A model generated the notes under the pieces. It was not told the origin of the DNA and did not search any database. It was given only the letters and a program-made list of their open reading frames with translations. Below, one piece after another: positions 22,870-29,822 of a stretch of DNA of 41,324 bases (the first letter of the stretch is position 1; each line of letters begins with the position of its first letter). Source of the DNA: a virus. The stretch is taken from positions 1-41,324 of IMG/VR virus record IMGVR_UViG_3300039308_000029, one strand, 5' to 3'. Both the position numbers and the translations under genes were made by a program.

Positions 22870-23258
22870 CGAGTGGGCTTAGCGAGTAGCCGAAGGACGT
22901 CAGAAATGCGGTACGGCTTCATTAGAAACTCGAAGCTATCGACCAGACCACTGGCGTCGGTCATCGTCAAGTTGCCCGACACCAGAATAATCTTCATGTC
23001 CCTCCGCAGCCGTCGTGCTTCGTGGGCGAGCTGAACCCCACCTAGACCAGGCAGCGCGACGTCGGTCAGGAGCACTTCGATGTCTTGTGTGCAATTCAAT
23101 ACCTCCCGGGCCTCGGTTCCGTCGGTGGCCGTAACGACCTCGTAGCCATACTGCCGAAAAAGCGTCGCCGTTACCTCAAGCAGGTCAAGGTCATCGTCAA
23201 CCAAAAGCACCTTACAGGCCTGGTCATCGTCGTGTCGGCCGTCATTCGTTGTCGCCAT
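22866..23258 (-). CDS. Stand-alone response-regulator receiver domain, 130 aa
   Basis: The CheY fold is complete: KVLLVDDDLDLLEVTATLF with the acidic pair, VLLTDVALPGLGGVQLAHE with the phosphoacceptor Asp, KIILVSGNLT with the Ser/Thr switch position, and FEFLMKPYRISDVLRLL with the conserved Lys-Pro. No output domain follows. ATG 23258 has GAGG four bases upstream, and longer forms lack support. No histidine kinase gene is in the window, so it would have to be phosphorylated by a host kinase or act as a phosphate sink. It lies in the late-regulation region of the prophage, which is unusual for such a protein. Confidence 0.88.
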   Translation of the reverse strand: MATTNDGRHDDDQACKVLLVDDDLDLLEVTATLFRQYGYEVVTATDGTEAREVLNCTQDIEVLLTDVALPGLGGVQLAHEARRLRRDMKIILVSGNLTMTDASGLVDSFEFLMKPYRISDVLRLLAKPTR

Positions 23259-23397
23259 GTAGCCTCGCATTCGATGCCGTCCCAAACGGGCGGCCGCAAT
23301 CACCTTGCAAGGGCATTGTACTTCAAGCTGCCGCCCTGCCGATTTCTGCACCATTGAAGGGCCGCTCCTGCCTTGTTACGGACATAGCAGGCGAGGG

Positions 23398-24039
23398 CTA
23401 AGCAACCCAATACGAGCTCTCCCGTTCGAATGACACCAGACCGTCCCGCTGAAACATGGGAGTTAGTCGCGCTTCCGCCATCCCAAGCAAGATGTTCGAA
23501 GTGCGCGAGATGATCGCGTTCGCCCTGTGCAGCGTCTTAATGTGGATGTCGCGCTGCTCGCTGATCTCCTGGTAGGACAGCCCGCCCACGTTCTTCTTTG
23601 GATCGAAGGGCTTCCTCTTCGAGCTGTCGAAGTAGCCGTAAACGAGCGCACGGATGGCGATGTCGTCTGTGATGGTGAGTTGGGGCGCAAAGTACTGGGA
23701 CAGTCCCTGCACCCCGTCGCCCTTTTCCTTCTGCTGTCCATACCGTGCCCAGACGGCGTCCCGCTCGGGCGCCGGCAGGTGGTCGGCCACCGCCCTGGTG
23801 ACCATCGCGCACTGCCCGCGCACCTCATACGGGTCGAGACCCGCGAAGTTCACGGTTCCCGCCTCACCCTGCAGCTCCTTGTACCAGGCGCGCAGCTTCG
23901 CCGTCGGCTGCTCGACCGACTCGATGATCCGCATAAGGACCAGCCGGAAGGCATTCTTCTGCCGCGCCTCGACCGACATGATCAAGAACGAGACAGCCAG
24001 CGCCTGCCCAGTGGTTTGGAATATTGGTTCGTCTCGCAT
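23398..24039 (-). CDS. Putative late-gene regulator (Q-like position), 213 aa
   Basis: AAGGAG overlaps the stop of the previous gene, giving a firm start. It is a helical protein whose C-terminal third contains GLSYQEISEQRDIHIKTLHRANAIISR, a helix-turn-helix of the sigma region 4 type. Before it lie LDPYEVRGQCAMVTRAVADHLP and VWARYGQQKEKGDGVQGLSQYFAP. As the last conserved gene of the early operon, before the terminase and virion genes, it has the position of lambda Q. I infer an activator or antiterminator of late transcription, which would also explain how polymerase passes the several terminators in the late operon. The biochemical mechanism cannot be read from the sequence. Confidence 0.6.
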   Translation of the reverse strand: MRDEPIFQTTGQALAVSFLIMSVEARQKNAFRLVLMRIIESVEQPTAKLRAWYKELQGEAGTVNFAGLDPYEVRGQCAMVTRAVADHLPAPERDAVWARYGQQKEKGDGVQGLSQYFAPQLTITDDIAIRALVYGYFDSSKRKPFDPKKNVGGLSYQEISEQRDIHIKTLHRANAIISRTSNILLGMAEARLTPMFQRDGLVSFERESSYWVA

Positions 24040-24040
24040 G

Positions 24041-24235
24041 TTATTTCTCCTTGTATGCCTTGCAGCGCTTCCCGTAGTTCCGGCGCAGCCCCTTGGCGTC
24101 CAGCTTCGTGCAGATCACGATCGTCTTCCCGAACGCCTCCGCCTTGAACTCACCCTCGCAGCCCTTGCAGGTCCGCTCCTCCCGTCGGATCAGCACCTCC
24201 AACGGGTTGCGATACTCGGAGGCCAGCAATGTCAT
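24041..24235 (-). CDS. Small cysteine-motif phage protein, 64 aa
   Basis: CKGC at residues 23-26, a cysteine in VICTK (about 42) and KRCKAY near the C-terminus give four cysteines in a compact zinc-binding layout. Short proteins of the form NPLEVLIRREERTCKGC occur in the nin-like regions of many lambdoid prophages and have no known role. ATGA overlaps couple it to the preceding gene, and its end carries the ribosome-binding site of the late regulator. Confidence 0.65.
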   Translation of the reverse strand: MTLLASEYRNPLEVLIRREERTCKGCEGEFKAEAFGKTIVICTKLDAKGLRRNYGKRCKAYKEK

Positions 24236-24588
24236 ACAGCGCCCCCGAACAGTGCCGCGACCAGCGGATCCCGGCGAACATCGACGACCGTCGGCGCGCG
24301 CGGTGGCTCGGCGTCGTCGTCGAGCTCGACTAGATCTGGCCGCGGCACGTCCTCGCTGTGGCCTGCCCTGAACAGGCGGACGGAGCTCGTCTTGCTCCTC
24401 CGCCAGCCGGACACATAAACCCGACCGACGTCGCGGAGCCTGTCCAAATAGTGCCGGGTGGTGGATTCCGAGATGCCGAGGGCGGCCGCCGCCTCGGCGT
24501 AGCTCATGTCGCGCACCAGGATCGCCTCGAGCTGCTGCAGCCGCCGATCACGAGCAATCGGCTTCCGGGATCTGATTGGAGATACCAT
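24232..24588 (-). CDS. Winged helix-turn-helix phage protein, 118 aa
   Basis: The start ATG 24588 overlaps the resolvase stop (TGATG). Residues 15-60 (RRLQQLEAILVRDMSYAEAAAALGISESTTRHYLDRLRDVG) are a clear helix-turn-helix followed by a wing (RVYVSGWRRSK). The C-terminal half is acidic, Pro-rich and ends in RRDPLVAALFGGAV, a short helix often used for protein contact. The target is unknown. It may regulate early genes or act with the resolvase, with which it is co-translated. Confidence 0.65.
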   Translation of the reverse strand: MVSPIRSRKPIARDRRLQQLEAILVRDMSYAEAAAALGISESTTRHYLDRLRDVGRVYVSGWRRSKTSSVRLFRAGHSEDVPRPDLVELDDDAEPPRAPTVVDVRRDPLVAALFGGAV

Positions 24589-25046
24589 CAGGCGCCCTCC
24601 TTCACCCGAGCCAGGTCGAGCAGCGCCAGCGCGTCCGCGTGGTTGTCGTCGACAGGGCGGAAGCCGCGGCGCTCGGCCTCGGCGATCATCTCGTCCTTCT
24701 TGGCGTTGCCCTTCCCGGTCCAGTGCTTCTTGATCTGGCCGACGCCGACCGGCTTGCACGGGATCCGGTTCATCTCGCACCAGTACTGCAGGTGCGCCAG
24801 GAAGCCACCGTAGATGTGGCTGGCCAGCACTCCGGCGTGGTTCTTGACGTCCTCGTAGTAGACGGCGTGCAGCTCTCCGGAGGAGCGGCCGATCTCGGTC
24901 AGGAAGGCGCGGAACTTCAGCCAGCGCTGCGCCGGACCGTCGTGTTTGCCTGCGGCAAAGGATTGGCTGCCGCTGTGCACGGCGCCGCCACGAGTGCCGA
25001 GGGCGTAGCCGGTTTTGGTACCGAGGTCGAGGGCGAGGATGTTCAT
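24588..25046 (-). CDS. RuvC-like Holliday junction resolvase, 152 aa
   Basis: MNILALDLGTKTGYA carries the first catalytic Asp (residue 7), VYYEDVK the catalytic Glu65, and PVDDNHADALALL the final acidic cluster (Asp134 and Asp138). The length and spacing match the RuvC superfamily (E. coli residues 7, 66, 138 and 141). Phage versions resolve branched replication intermediates before packaging. GKGNAKKDEMIAEAERRGF is the usual DNA-contacting region. It replaces the RusA-type enzyme of lambdoid phages. Confidence 0.88.
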   Translation of the reverse strand: MNILALDLGTKTGYALGTRGGAVHSGSQSFAAGKHDGPAQRWLKFRAFLTEIGRSSGELHAVYYEDVKNHAGVLASHIYGGFLAHLQYWCEMNRIPCKPVGVGQIKKHWTGKGNAKKDEMIAEAERRGFRPVDDNHADALALLDLARVKEGA

Positions 25047-25204
25047 TTCGTACCCATGAAGGTGATGGAGATGTTCAGCGCTGCGGCGGCGAGCCAGTAG
25101 GACGCCTGCGGCCAGTTGCGCGCGTACGCCCAGCGAAGTGCGGCGGCCAGGAACATCAGGATGATCGCGACGTTGAACGCGCGGGGATCAAGAAGCCACC
25201 GCAT
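25043..25204 (-). CDS. Small membrane protein, 53 aa, between replication genes
   Basis: GGAGG lies five bases before ATG 25204. Two hydrophobic segments are visible: VAIILMFLAAALRWAYA (about residues 12-28) and SYWLAAAALNISITFMG (about 35-51). It overlaps the 3' end of the preceding gene and the start of the resolvase gene (ATGA). Its function is unknown. Small two-helix membrane proteins in this place have been annotated only as hypothetical. Confidence 0.6.
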   Translation of the reverse strand: MRWLLDPRAFNVAIILMFLAAALRWAYARNWPQASYWLAAAALNISITFMGTK

Positions 25205-25949
25205 GCTTGCCTCCGTGGTAAGCGGCGACGCGCTGCGCGAGCTCGGCCTTGCGTGTGGCGACATCATGCTGTTCGGCGCGGATCTTCTCGGCTCGGCGCT
25301 GCGCCATCTTCTCGTCAGCCGGGACTAGCTTTGCCAGCTCGGCCTTCAGGCGAGCCAGGCCGGCGTGATCAACCTCCTCCCGGAAGGCAGGTGCAGGCAG
25401 GAGTGCCTGTGCCTGGGCGGCGGGGAGCAGGCCTGCGACCTGCGCCTTGCTGATCACCTCCGTCCGTCGGCCGGCATCTGTGCCAAGCGACACCTGCCAC
25501 TTCACCGGCTTGTGCTGACGGTTCGCCTCGGTCACCAGGCGGGTGTATGCATCCTTGAACGCCATTCGGGCGCCGATCTTGTCGCCGGTGTTGAGCACCG
25601 GCCGGCATGCAGCGAACGCGGCGGCCGTCTCCTCGGTCCAGACTACCGTCTCGGCCTCATCCACCGCAGCAAGCGCCTGTGCCCACGCTTCGTCCACACC
25701 CGGGCGGCCGGCCGCTCCTTGCGCCGCCTCGATCTGGGCGATCAGGTCGGCAGGCGCTGGCTGGAACTTGCCTCGCTGCGGGTCGCGGATGTGGGCGGTC
25801 ATCGCCTTGCTCACTGCATCGAACGGGTACAGCTCGAGCGCGCGGAAGAACAGCGCCTTGCCGTTGGCGCCCAGCGGCTTCCAGTTCGGGTTCAGGGAAA
25901 ACGCGTCATCCAGCAGCTGGGTGAAGCGAGAAAAGTCACGTTCAAACAT
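25188..25949 (-). CDS. Replication protein, probable helicase-loader role (lambda P position), 253 aa
   Basis: It starts MFERDFSRFTQLLDDAFSLNP and overlaps the initiator gene by eight bases. The N-terminal 75 residues (FFRALELYPFDAVSKAMTAHIRDPQRGKFQPAPADLIAQIEAA) are typical of phage proteins encoded after the initiator. The C-terminal region is a charged coiled coil (LARLKAELAKL, then KMAQRRAEKIRAEQ). No Walker motifs are present, so it is not a DnaC-type ATPase. By position I infer it recruits the host DnaB helicase. This remains unproven from sequence. Confidence 0.6.
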   Translation of the reverse strand: MFERDFSRFTQLLDDAFSLNPNWKPLGANGKALFFRALELYPFDAVSKAMTAHIRDPQRGKFQPAPADLIAQIEAAQGAAGRPGVDEAWAQALAAVDEAETVVWTEETAAAFAACRPVLNTGDKIGARMAFKDAYTRLVTEANRQHKPVKWQVSLGTDAGRRTEVISKAQVAGLLPAAQAQALLPAPAFREEVDHAGLARLKAELAKLVPADEKMAQRRAEKIRAEQHDVATRKAELAQRVAAYHGGKHAVAS

Positions 25950-26802
25950 CGATCACCTCCGATTTGTTCTTCCCGAAGAGCATCCGGTACGCCTCCTCGT
26001 TGTCGGCCTGCCGCTGCGCGTCGCCAGCCGGGCCCTGCTGTGCCCGCTGGCGCGGCTGTACCCACTCCGCCTTGAACCCCGTCCAGCCACGCTGGCAGCC
26101 GAGCTGCAGTGCGGAGGCCAGGGGTATGCCGGCGAGCTCGGCCTCCTTCACGATCACTTCGAGCGCTGTCTTCGTGACGACTGCCTTTTTCGCCTTCCGG
26201 AGCTGCAACCAATCCCGCGCCGTCTGCTCATCGACGCCGAGACTCAGCAGCGCATCGAGCGGAACGAACTTCTGTGCCGGGAGGGTGGCGAGCGCTATCT
26301 GATGGTTCCCTGATGGTTCCTCTGACGGTTCCATGACGGTTCCGGGGCCCGTTTTTGGGCCTGTTTCGCGGGAAAAACGGGCCTCTTTGCTGGGAAAAAC
26401 GGGCCTGTTATGTGGGAAATTTGGGCCTGTTCCGTTTTCGGAACTGTTCCGTTTTTGGGCCTCTTTAACAGGCCCGTTTTCGGGCGTGTTTATTGTGCGT
26501 TTCTCATTGTCGGACGCATCAGAAACAGGACCGTTTTCGGGTGTCTTCAAGCGGTACACGATCACCTGCTTTGTGCTGCCCTTCCGCTCGCCCGTGTCCT
26601 CGATGAACCCCCACTCGCGCAACCGGCGGATGTTTTCCTGCACGGTCTTCCTGTCCTGCGCAGTCTGCTCGATCAGGTGAGGAATCGAGGGCCAGCAGAA
26701 GCGATCGGCGTCCGCGTGGTTTGCCATCGCCACCAGGACGAACTTGGCAGTCGAATGGCGGATGGGCTGGGCGAATGCCCAGGAGATAGCTTCGACGCTC
26801 AT
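25942..26802 (-). CDS. Replication initiator, lambda O-like, with internal origin, 286 aa
   Basis: Residues 1-90 form a winged helix-turn-helix (FVLVAMANHADADRFCWPSIPHLIEQTAQDRKTVQENIRRL, then WGFIEDTGERKG) as in phage replication initiators that bind iterons. Residues 90-155 are low complexity with repeated ENGPV and GPxF segments. That stretch is encoded by the iteron array. The C-terminal domain (LDALLSLGVDEQTARDWLQLRKAKKAVVTKTALEVIVKEA, then GWTGFKAEWV) is a helical module shared by many phage O proteins and probably binds the helicase loader. The architecture (DNA binding, origin-encoded linker, interaction domain) is that of lambda O. Confidence 0.85.
   Translation of the reverse strand: MSVEAISWAFAQPIRHSTAKFVLVAMANHADADRFCWPSIPHLIEQTAQDRKTVQENIRRLREWGFIEDTGERKGSTKQVIVYRLKTPENGPVSDASDNEKRTINTPENGPVKEAQKRNSSENGTGPNFPHNRPVFPSKEARFSRETGPKTGPGTVMEPSEEPSGNHQIALATLPAQKFVPLDALLSLGVDEQTARDWLQLRKAKKAVVTKTALEVIVKEAELAGIPLASALQLGCQRGWTGFKAEWVQPRQRAQQGPAGDAQRQADNEEAYRMLFGKNKSEVIDV
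26353..26440. repeat. Iteron array: probable phage replication origin
   Basis: Four tandem 22-bp units begin at 26353, 26375, 26397 and 26419. The middle two are nearly identical (AAACGGGCCT, then GGGAA at the end), and all keep GGGCCTGTT or GGGCCTCTT. Further copies of the same core (TTTTCGG/GGGC with CTNTTT) lie to the right around 26440, 26457, 26482 and 26539 at irregular spacing. The array is inside the initiator gene, as in lambda. The 22-bp period, two helical turns, places the sites on one face of the DNA. Confidence 0.8.
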
Positions 26803-27107
26803 CGATGAACCTTCAGCAGTCCACGCTCGACCAACTGGATGTGGGTCCAGGTGATGAAGCGCGCAGTCATTTCAGGCATTTCGGCCTTCGAGCAGAGCTT
26901 GTACTGATCGAACTTGTCGTGGCAGCCGACGCGGCCTGGTGTCGTGGCGCACAGAGGGAAGGTGGCGGCGTCGCTGGATTTCAGGCCGCGTCCCTTGCCG
27001 TGCTCGTACAAGTTGGAGTGCGCAGTCTGCGACAGCCCCTCTACGTTGCAGTACGCGCAAGGGAGGGATGCGACGGTACGGCGCAAGGACTCGGAACGGA
27101 ACGTCAT
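26799..27107 (-). CDS. YbcO/DUF1364-like putative nuclease, 102 aa
   Basis: The short form starting MTFRSESLRRTVASLPCAYC at 27107 is right because it overlaps the previous stop (ATGA). The pattern CAYCNVEGLSQTAHSN followed by GLKSSDAATFPLC and GRVGCHDKFDQ is that of the YbcO-type (DUF1364) phage proteins, metal-binding relatives of HNH nucleases. The two CxxC-like pairs and the HD/CH positions fit zinc and catalysis. Such proteins are common in nin-like regions and are thought to act in recombination or DNA processing. Activity has not been shown for this protein. Confidence 0.75.
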   Translation of the reverse strand: MTFRSESLRRTVASLPCAYCNVEGLSQTAHSNLYEHGKGRGLKSSDAATFPLCATTPGRVGCHDKFDQYKLCSKAEMPEMTARFITWTHIQLVERGLLKVHR

Positions 27108-27625
27108 TCGTGAAACCTCACCAGGACGCCTTCCACCATCTCCTGCGCCTTCTCGGCAGGCAGGTGTGGCCACAGGTATTTCTGCGCGTGCACCGTGCGG
27201 AGGAAGACGATCGCGTCCTCGTGGAACTGGCGCATCGTGTCCTCGTCGCACTTCTTGTATGAGATCGACCGCGGCACCGGAACGACGCCGCCTTTGGGTC
27301 CAGCCATCCAGTCGACGAAGCCGGCGCCGATCTTCAGCCAGGTGCGGAACTGCTCGAAGCCAGTGATGCGTTCCTGTGACTTGAACACCTCGGCTTCGAT
27401 CTTCATGTGGCGGCGGTGGAACCGGCTGTTCCGGGGCGTCCATGTCTCGATCGACAGGATCTCGCCGGCGGTCGCCTGCATCACCCAGTTCCACAGGCGC
27501 CGCCAAGTCTTCTTGTCAGCGTCGGACAGCCCGTCGATCAGCTCGAAGAGCGCCATGCGCAGTGCCTGACGCTGCTCCTGGGAGAGCTCCGCGTCGGTCT
27601 GCTTTACGAGCATGATGTCGGACAA
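27104..27625 (-). CDS. DUF1367-like phage protein, 173 aa
   Basis: A central part (TPRNSRFHRRHMKIEAEVFKSQ, about residues 62-85) and FRTWLKIGAGFVDWMAGPKGGVVPVPRSISYKKCDEDTMRQFHEDAI match the DUF1367-type proteins of lambdoid nin regions. Their function is unknown. AGAGG precedes a TTG start at 27625. The first ATG, four codons later at 27613, has no ribosome-binding site and is the alternative. The gene is coupled to the YbcO-like gene downstream. Confidence 0.7.
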   Translation of the reverse strand: MSDIMLVKQTDAELSQEQRQALRMALFELIDGLSDADKKTWRRLWNWVMQATAGEILSIETWTPRNSRFHRRHMKIEAEVFKSQERITGFEQFRTWLKIGAGFVDWMAGPKGGVVPVPRSISYKKCDEDTMRQFHEDAIVFLRTVHAQKYLWPHLPAEKAQEMVEGVLVRFHE

Positions 27626-27664
27626 GGGTGACCTCTGGAACGGTTGACGCAGCGCAGGCTGGCT

Positions 27665-27871
27665 TTACCAGCAGGCGAAAGAATGCGAGACGTGGGAATT
27701 CGCGTGCGCGCCGGAGGTGGCGGCGATCCGCTCGTGATAGAACTGCAGCCAGGCGTCGTGCCGGCGCGGGTCCTGATTCCTCGGGTACGGGTTGGCGACG
27801 ACGTCCAGCCCCACGTCGGCGGCGAATTCCGCGTCCTTCTTCACGTCGTCGATGCGCAGCAGCTCACTCAT
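27665..27871 (-). CDS. Small phage protein with RMF-like motif, 68 aa
   Basis: Residues 26-48 (NPYPRNQDPRRHDAWLQFYHER) resemble the NPY...AW..GF core seen in ribosome-modulation-factor-like small phage proteins. The rest is acidic at the N-terminus and polar at the C-terminus. The ATG overlaps the stop of the CII-like gene (ATGA). If the resemblance is real, it could bind ribosomes or RNA, but the motif is short and the call is weak. Confidence 0.5.
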   Translation of the reverse strand: MSELLRIDDVKKDAEFAADVGLDVVANPYPRNQDPRRHDAWLQFYHERIAATSGAHANSHVSHSFACW

Positions 27872-28311
27872 TTCTCGGACATCCCTTCCAGGCGCATCAG
27901 CATCTCGTTCAAGGCTTTCTGCTGGCGGTAGATCGCCGCGCGCACCCTAGCCAGTTCCTTCTTCTCGACCTTGCCGTCGGCGAGCGTCTCGTGCACGGAG
28001 GTGCCGACGTCGCCGTTCGACTGCCAGACCTTCGTGACCAGTTCGAGCACCGCCATATCGGACGAGTCGCGGTCAGCAGGCACCTCGATACACACCCGTC
28101 CGTGGGCGGCAGCCAGGGCGTCGAGGATCCGGTAGTCGCCGGTGATCGCCATGATCTTGTCGGCATCGACCAGCAGCGGCTTGTTGTGGTCCTTGGACTG
28201 GTCGGCCTTGTTGCGCAGGATCGCGGCGGACATGCCCATGCGAGGCGCCAGCGACTCAGTGCCACCCGGGTAGTCGTGCACGGTGTTGAAGAAGGCGTCG
28301 AGGAGATTCAT
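27868..28311 (-). CDS. CII-like phage regulatory protein (PF06892 type), 147 aa
   Basis: It starts MNLLDAFFNTVHDYPGGTESLAPRMGMSAAILRNKADQ, the signature of the Phage_CP76/CII group, with the LAPRMGMSAAILRNK helix-turn-helix. LVDADKIMAITGDYRILDALAAAHGRVCIEVP follows, and a coiled coil (VEKKELARVRAAIYRQQKALNEMLMRLE) forms the C-terminus. Family members regulate the lysis-lysogeny choice. Lying after cro in the same operon, it has the position of lambda cII. AGGGAA precedes the start. Confidence 0.85.
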   Translation of the reverse strand: MNLLDAFFNTVHDYPGGTESLAPRMGMSAAILRNKADQSKDHNKPLLVDADKIMAITGDYRILDALAAAHGRVCIEVPADRDSSDMAVLELVTKVWQSNGDVGTSVHETLADGKVEKKELARVRAAIYRQQKALNEMLMRLEGMSEK

Positions 28312-28455
28312 ACGTTTTCCCTGAAATCTGATGATTTTTTTGATATTTCTTTTGAGTACTATTCACTCATCATCATTGCTGCTCAGAAGGAATGAAGCGT
28401 GAAAGATTTAAACCAAGTACAACGGGGGCGAAGCGATAACGAGGTTCGTGGCGAC
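28312..28455. other. AT-rich gap between the cro-like and cII-like genes
   Basis: No gene of its own fits. The AT-rich run at 28333-28362 stands out from the GC-rich surroundings and is where a CII-activated promoter for cI (PRE) would be expected by analogy with lambda. I see no clear -35/-10 pair in that direction. A GTG frame on the plus strand at 28399 is preceded by AGAAGGAATG but runs antisense through cro and looks spurious. Confidence 0.3.
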
Positions 28456-28704
28456 CTAAGCCGTCGGCTTTGGATCGTCACGACGGCGGTTCTGCCCGGA
28501 CGGTGCCTCGCCGAAAACTTCTGGGTTCAACTCGTAACGGGTCACCTCGCCTGCAAATGCGTCTTCGATTGCGCGACAGCGCTCCGCCGGCGCGTATCCC
28601 TGAGCAACCCACTTTTGAACTGCCTGCGGCTTAACTTTCAAGATGCATCCGAGGGCAGTTTGGCTACCGGCTAGGCGAACCGCCTTTTGAATTCCTGTTT
28701 CCAT
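28456..28704 (-). CDS. Cro-like repressor (YdaS/Cro family), 82 aa
   Basis: It starts METGIQKAVRLAGSQTALGCILKVKPQAVQKWVAQGYAPAERC, the helix-turn-helix of YdaS/Cro-type proteins (residues 10-35), followed by RAIEDAFAGEVTRYELNPEVFG and a basic disordered tail. It is transcribed away from the CI-like gene, and three operator-like sites lie between the two. It should repress cI and, later, its own operon after induction. Confidence 0.87.
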   Translation of the reverse strand: METGIQKAVRLAGSQTALGCILKVKPQAVQKWVAQGYAPAERCRAIEDAFAGEVTRYELNPEVFGEAPSGQNRRRDDPKPTA

Positions 28705-28726
28705 GGTGGTCGGTTTTCGAGTTGCC

Positions 28727-28802
28727 TTACAACCGCAGGTTACAGCAAGGCAGGCCTTTCTACAACTTTCTTTTGCAGTGCGCGTTACAACCAATGCTTG
28801 TA
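28727..28802. promoter_or_regulatory. Right operator region: three operator-like sites and divergent promoters
   Basis: Three 17-18 bp sites share the pattern TRYAA-N(6-7)-GTTGTA read on the minus strand: 28727-28744 (plus strand TTACAACCGCAGGTTACA), 28760-28777 (CTACAACTTTCTTTTGCA) and 28785-28802 (TTACAACCAATGCTTGTA). The minus-strand promoter for cro has TTGTAG at 28760-28765 and TAACCT at 28737-28742, 17 bp apart, so two sites overlap it. The third overlaps a weak plus-strand -10 (TATTCT at 28801) for cI. This matches the logic of a lambdoid OR with three sites. Confidence 0.75.
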
Positions 28803-28813
28803 TTCTTGCGCGC

Positions 28814-29521
28814 ATGGAAACCATGGCTAACCGGATAGAGCAGGCACTGGCACAAAAGAACGGCGGAAATCAGTCCGAGATGGCTCGCTTCGTAGGCGTG
28901 TCTCCTCAGGCAGTACAGAAATGGGTTGCGGGAGACAGCGAGCCACGCGGAGCCAACTTGAAGCGCGCGGCAGAGTTCCTTGGCGTGTCGGAAGTGTTCC
29001 TGAAGTTCGGCCTTCAGCCGATGGCCGAGAAGACCGTGGTTCCTCAATCCATCCCCGGCGCCCGTCGCGTCATCGCGGTCGACGACGAGGAGGAGCATCC
29101 CGACCTAGTGCGGGTCCGGAAGGTGAAGTTACGTCTGTCGGCCGGCATCGCTGGTTTCGCCGTTGAGGATGAGATCGAGGACGACAACCCGATCAGCTTC
29201 CGTCGGAACTGGCTGGAGAAACGCGGATTCACCCGCGAGCAGCTTATTGCGTTGCCGGTGAAAGGCCAGAGCATGGAGCCTGGCCTGTATGACGGAGATA
29301 CCGTCGTGGTGAATACGGCGGACCGGAAGCCCCGGGACGGCGAGGTCTTCGCGGTCAACTATGAGGGCGAGGCCGTCATCAAGCGGATGGTGCGCGAGAT
29401 CGGCTTTTGGTGGCTAGTTTCGGACAATCCGGACCAGCGCCGCTACCCGCGGAAGCAGTGCACCGGCGACATGTGCCAGATCCTCGGGAAGGTCGTGCAC
29501 AAGCAGAGCGAGCATATCTGA
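28814..29521 (+). CDS. CI-like repressor, XRE plus S24 peptidase, 235 aa
   Basis: Residues 19-38 (NQSEMARFVGVSPQAVQKWV) are the helix-turn-helix. The hinge LSAGIAGF offers an Ala110-Gly111 cleavage site. The S24 fold has VKGQSMEPGLYDGD with nucleophile Ser153 and GEAVIKRM with Lys190. Spacing is close to lambda CI (111, 149, 192), so RecA-stimulated self-cleavage on DNA damage is expected. No ribosome-binding site precedes ATG 28814 and the likely transcription start is next to it, so a leaderless message is possible. ATG 28823 with GGA upstream is the alternative. The protein should maintain lysogeny. Confidence 0.93.
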   Translation: METMANRIEQALAQKNGGNQSEMARFVGVSPQAVQKWVAGDSEPRGANLKRAAEFLGVSEVFLKFGLQPMAEKTVVPQSIPGARRVIAVDDEEEHPDLVRVRKVKLRLSAGIAGFAVEDEIEDDNPISFRRNWLEKRGFTREQLIALPVKGQSMEPGLYDGDTVVVNTADRKPRDGEVFAVNYEGEAVIKRMVREIGFWWLVSDNPDQRRYPRKQCTGDMCQILGKVVHKQSEHI

Positions 29522-29721
29522 TGTTCGAGACGGCCTACTTCGCGCTGCGAAACCACTTCCTGGCGCGGCCGGGGGAAGAATTCACGCTCCAGCAGGCGCA
29601 CGAGCTCTGGAATGACCCGTACGGACCGCAGCAGCCGGTTCACCTGACGGAGAAGGCGCTGGAAGCGCTGGAGCGGCAGGGGACGGTGCGTATGAGGGAC
29701 ACTTTCTACTACTTCGGGTAA
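29521..29721 (+). CDS. Small hypothetical protein after cI, 66 aa
   Basis: The ATG overlaps the cI stop (TGATG), so it is translated with the repressor in the lysogen. The product MFETAYFALRNHFLARPGEEFTLQQAHELWNDPYGP has the shape of a small winged-helix: a helix, the TLQQAHELW helix, then LTEKALEALERQGTVRMRDTFYYF with a beta wing. This could be a DNA-binding partner or an anti-repressor. The family is not known to me. Confidence 0.65.
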   Translation: MFETAYFALRNHFLARPGEEFTLQQAHELWNDPYGPQQPVHLTEKALEALERQGTVRMRDTFYYFG

Positions 29722-29764
29722 CGGCATTAATGCGGCCTGGGACGATTCAGTCTGTAAATAGTTC

Positions 29765-29818
29765 TTGTCATGTCCATTTTTTCGACTACAATTGAGGTGT
29801 AAAAAATGGACATGGAGG
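29765..29818 (+). promoter_or_regulatory. Promoter overlapped by a perfect 14-bp inverted repeat
   Basis: TTGTCA (29765-29770) and TACAAT (29787-29792) are 16 bp apart, a strong sigma-70 promoter. CATGTCCATTTTTT (29769-29782) and AAAAAATGGACATG (29801-29814) are perfect inverted copies whose centres are 32 bp apart, about three helical turns. One arm lies between -35 and -10, the other just after the start point. GGAGG (29814-29818) is the ribosome-binding site of the next gene. Autorepression by the XRE protein of this operon is the obvious hypothesis. Confidence 0.75.
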
Positions 29819-29822
29819 TCTT

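Noticed and set aside
26341-26550. The repeat array as a CRISPR
   Set aside because: Units are 22 bp tandem copies with no unique spacers and they lie inside a coding gene. They are iterons.
28399-28674. A plus-strand 91-codon frame preceded by AGAAGGAATG
   Set aside because: It is antisense to the Cro-like gene for most of its length and its product has no plausible fold. The GTG start is fortuitous.
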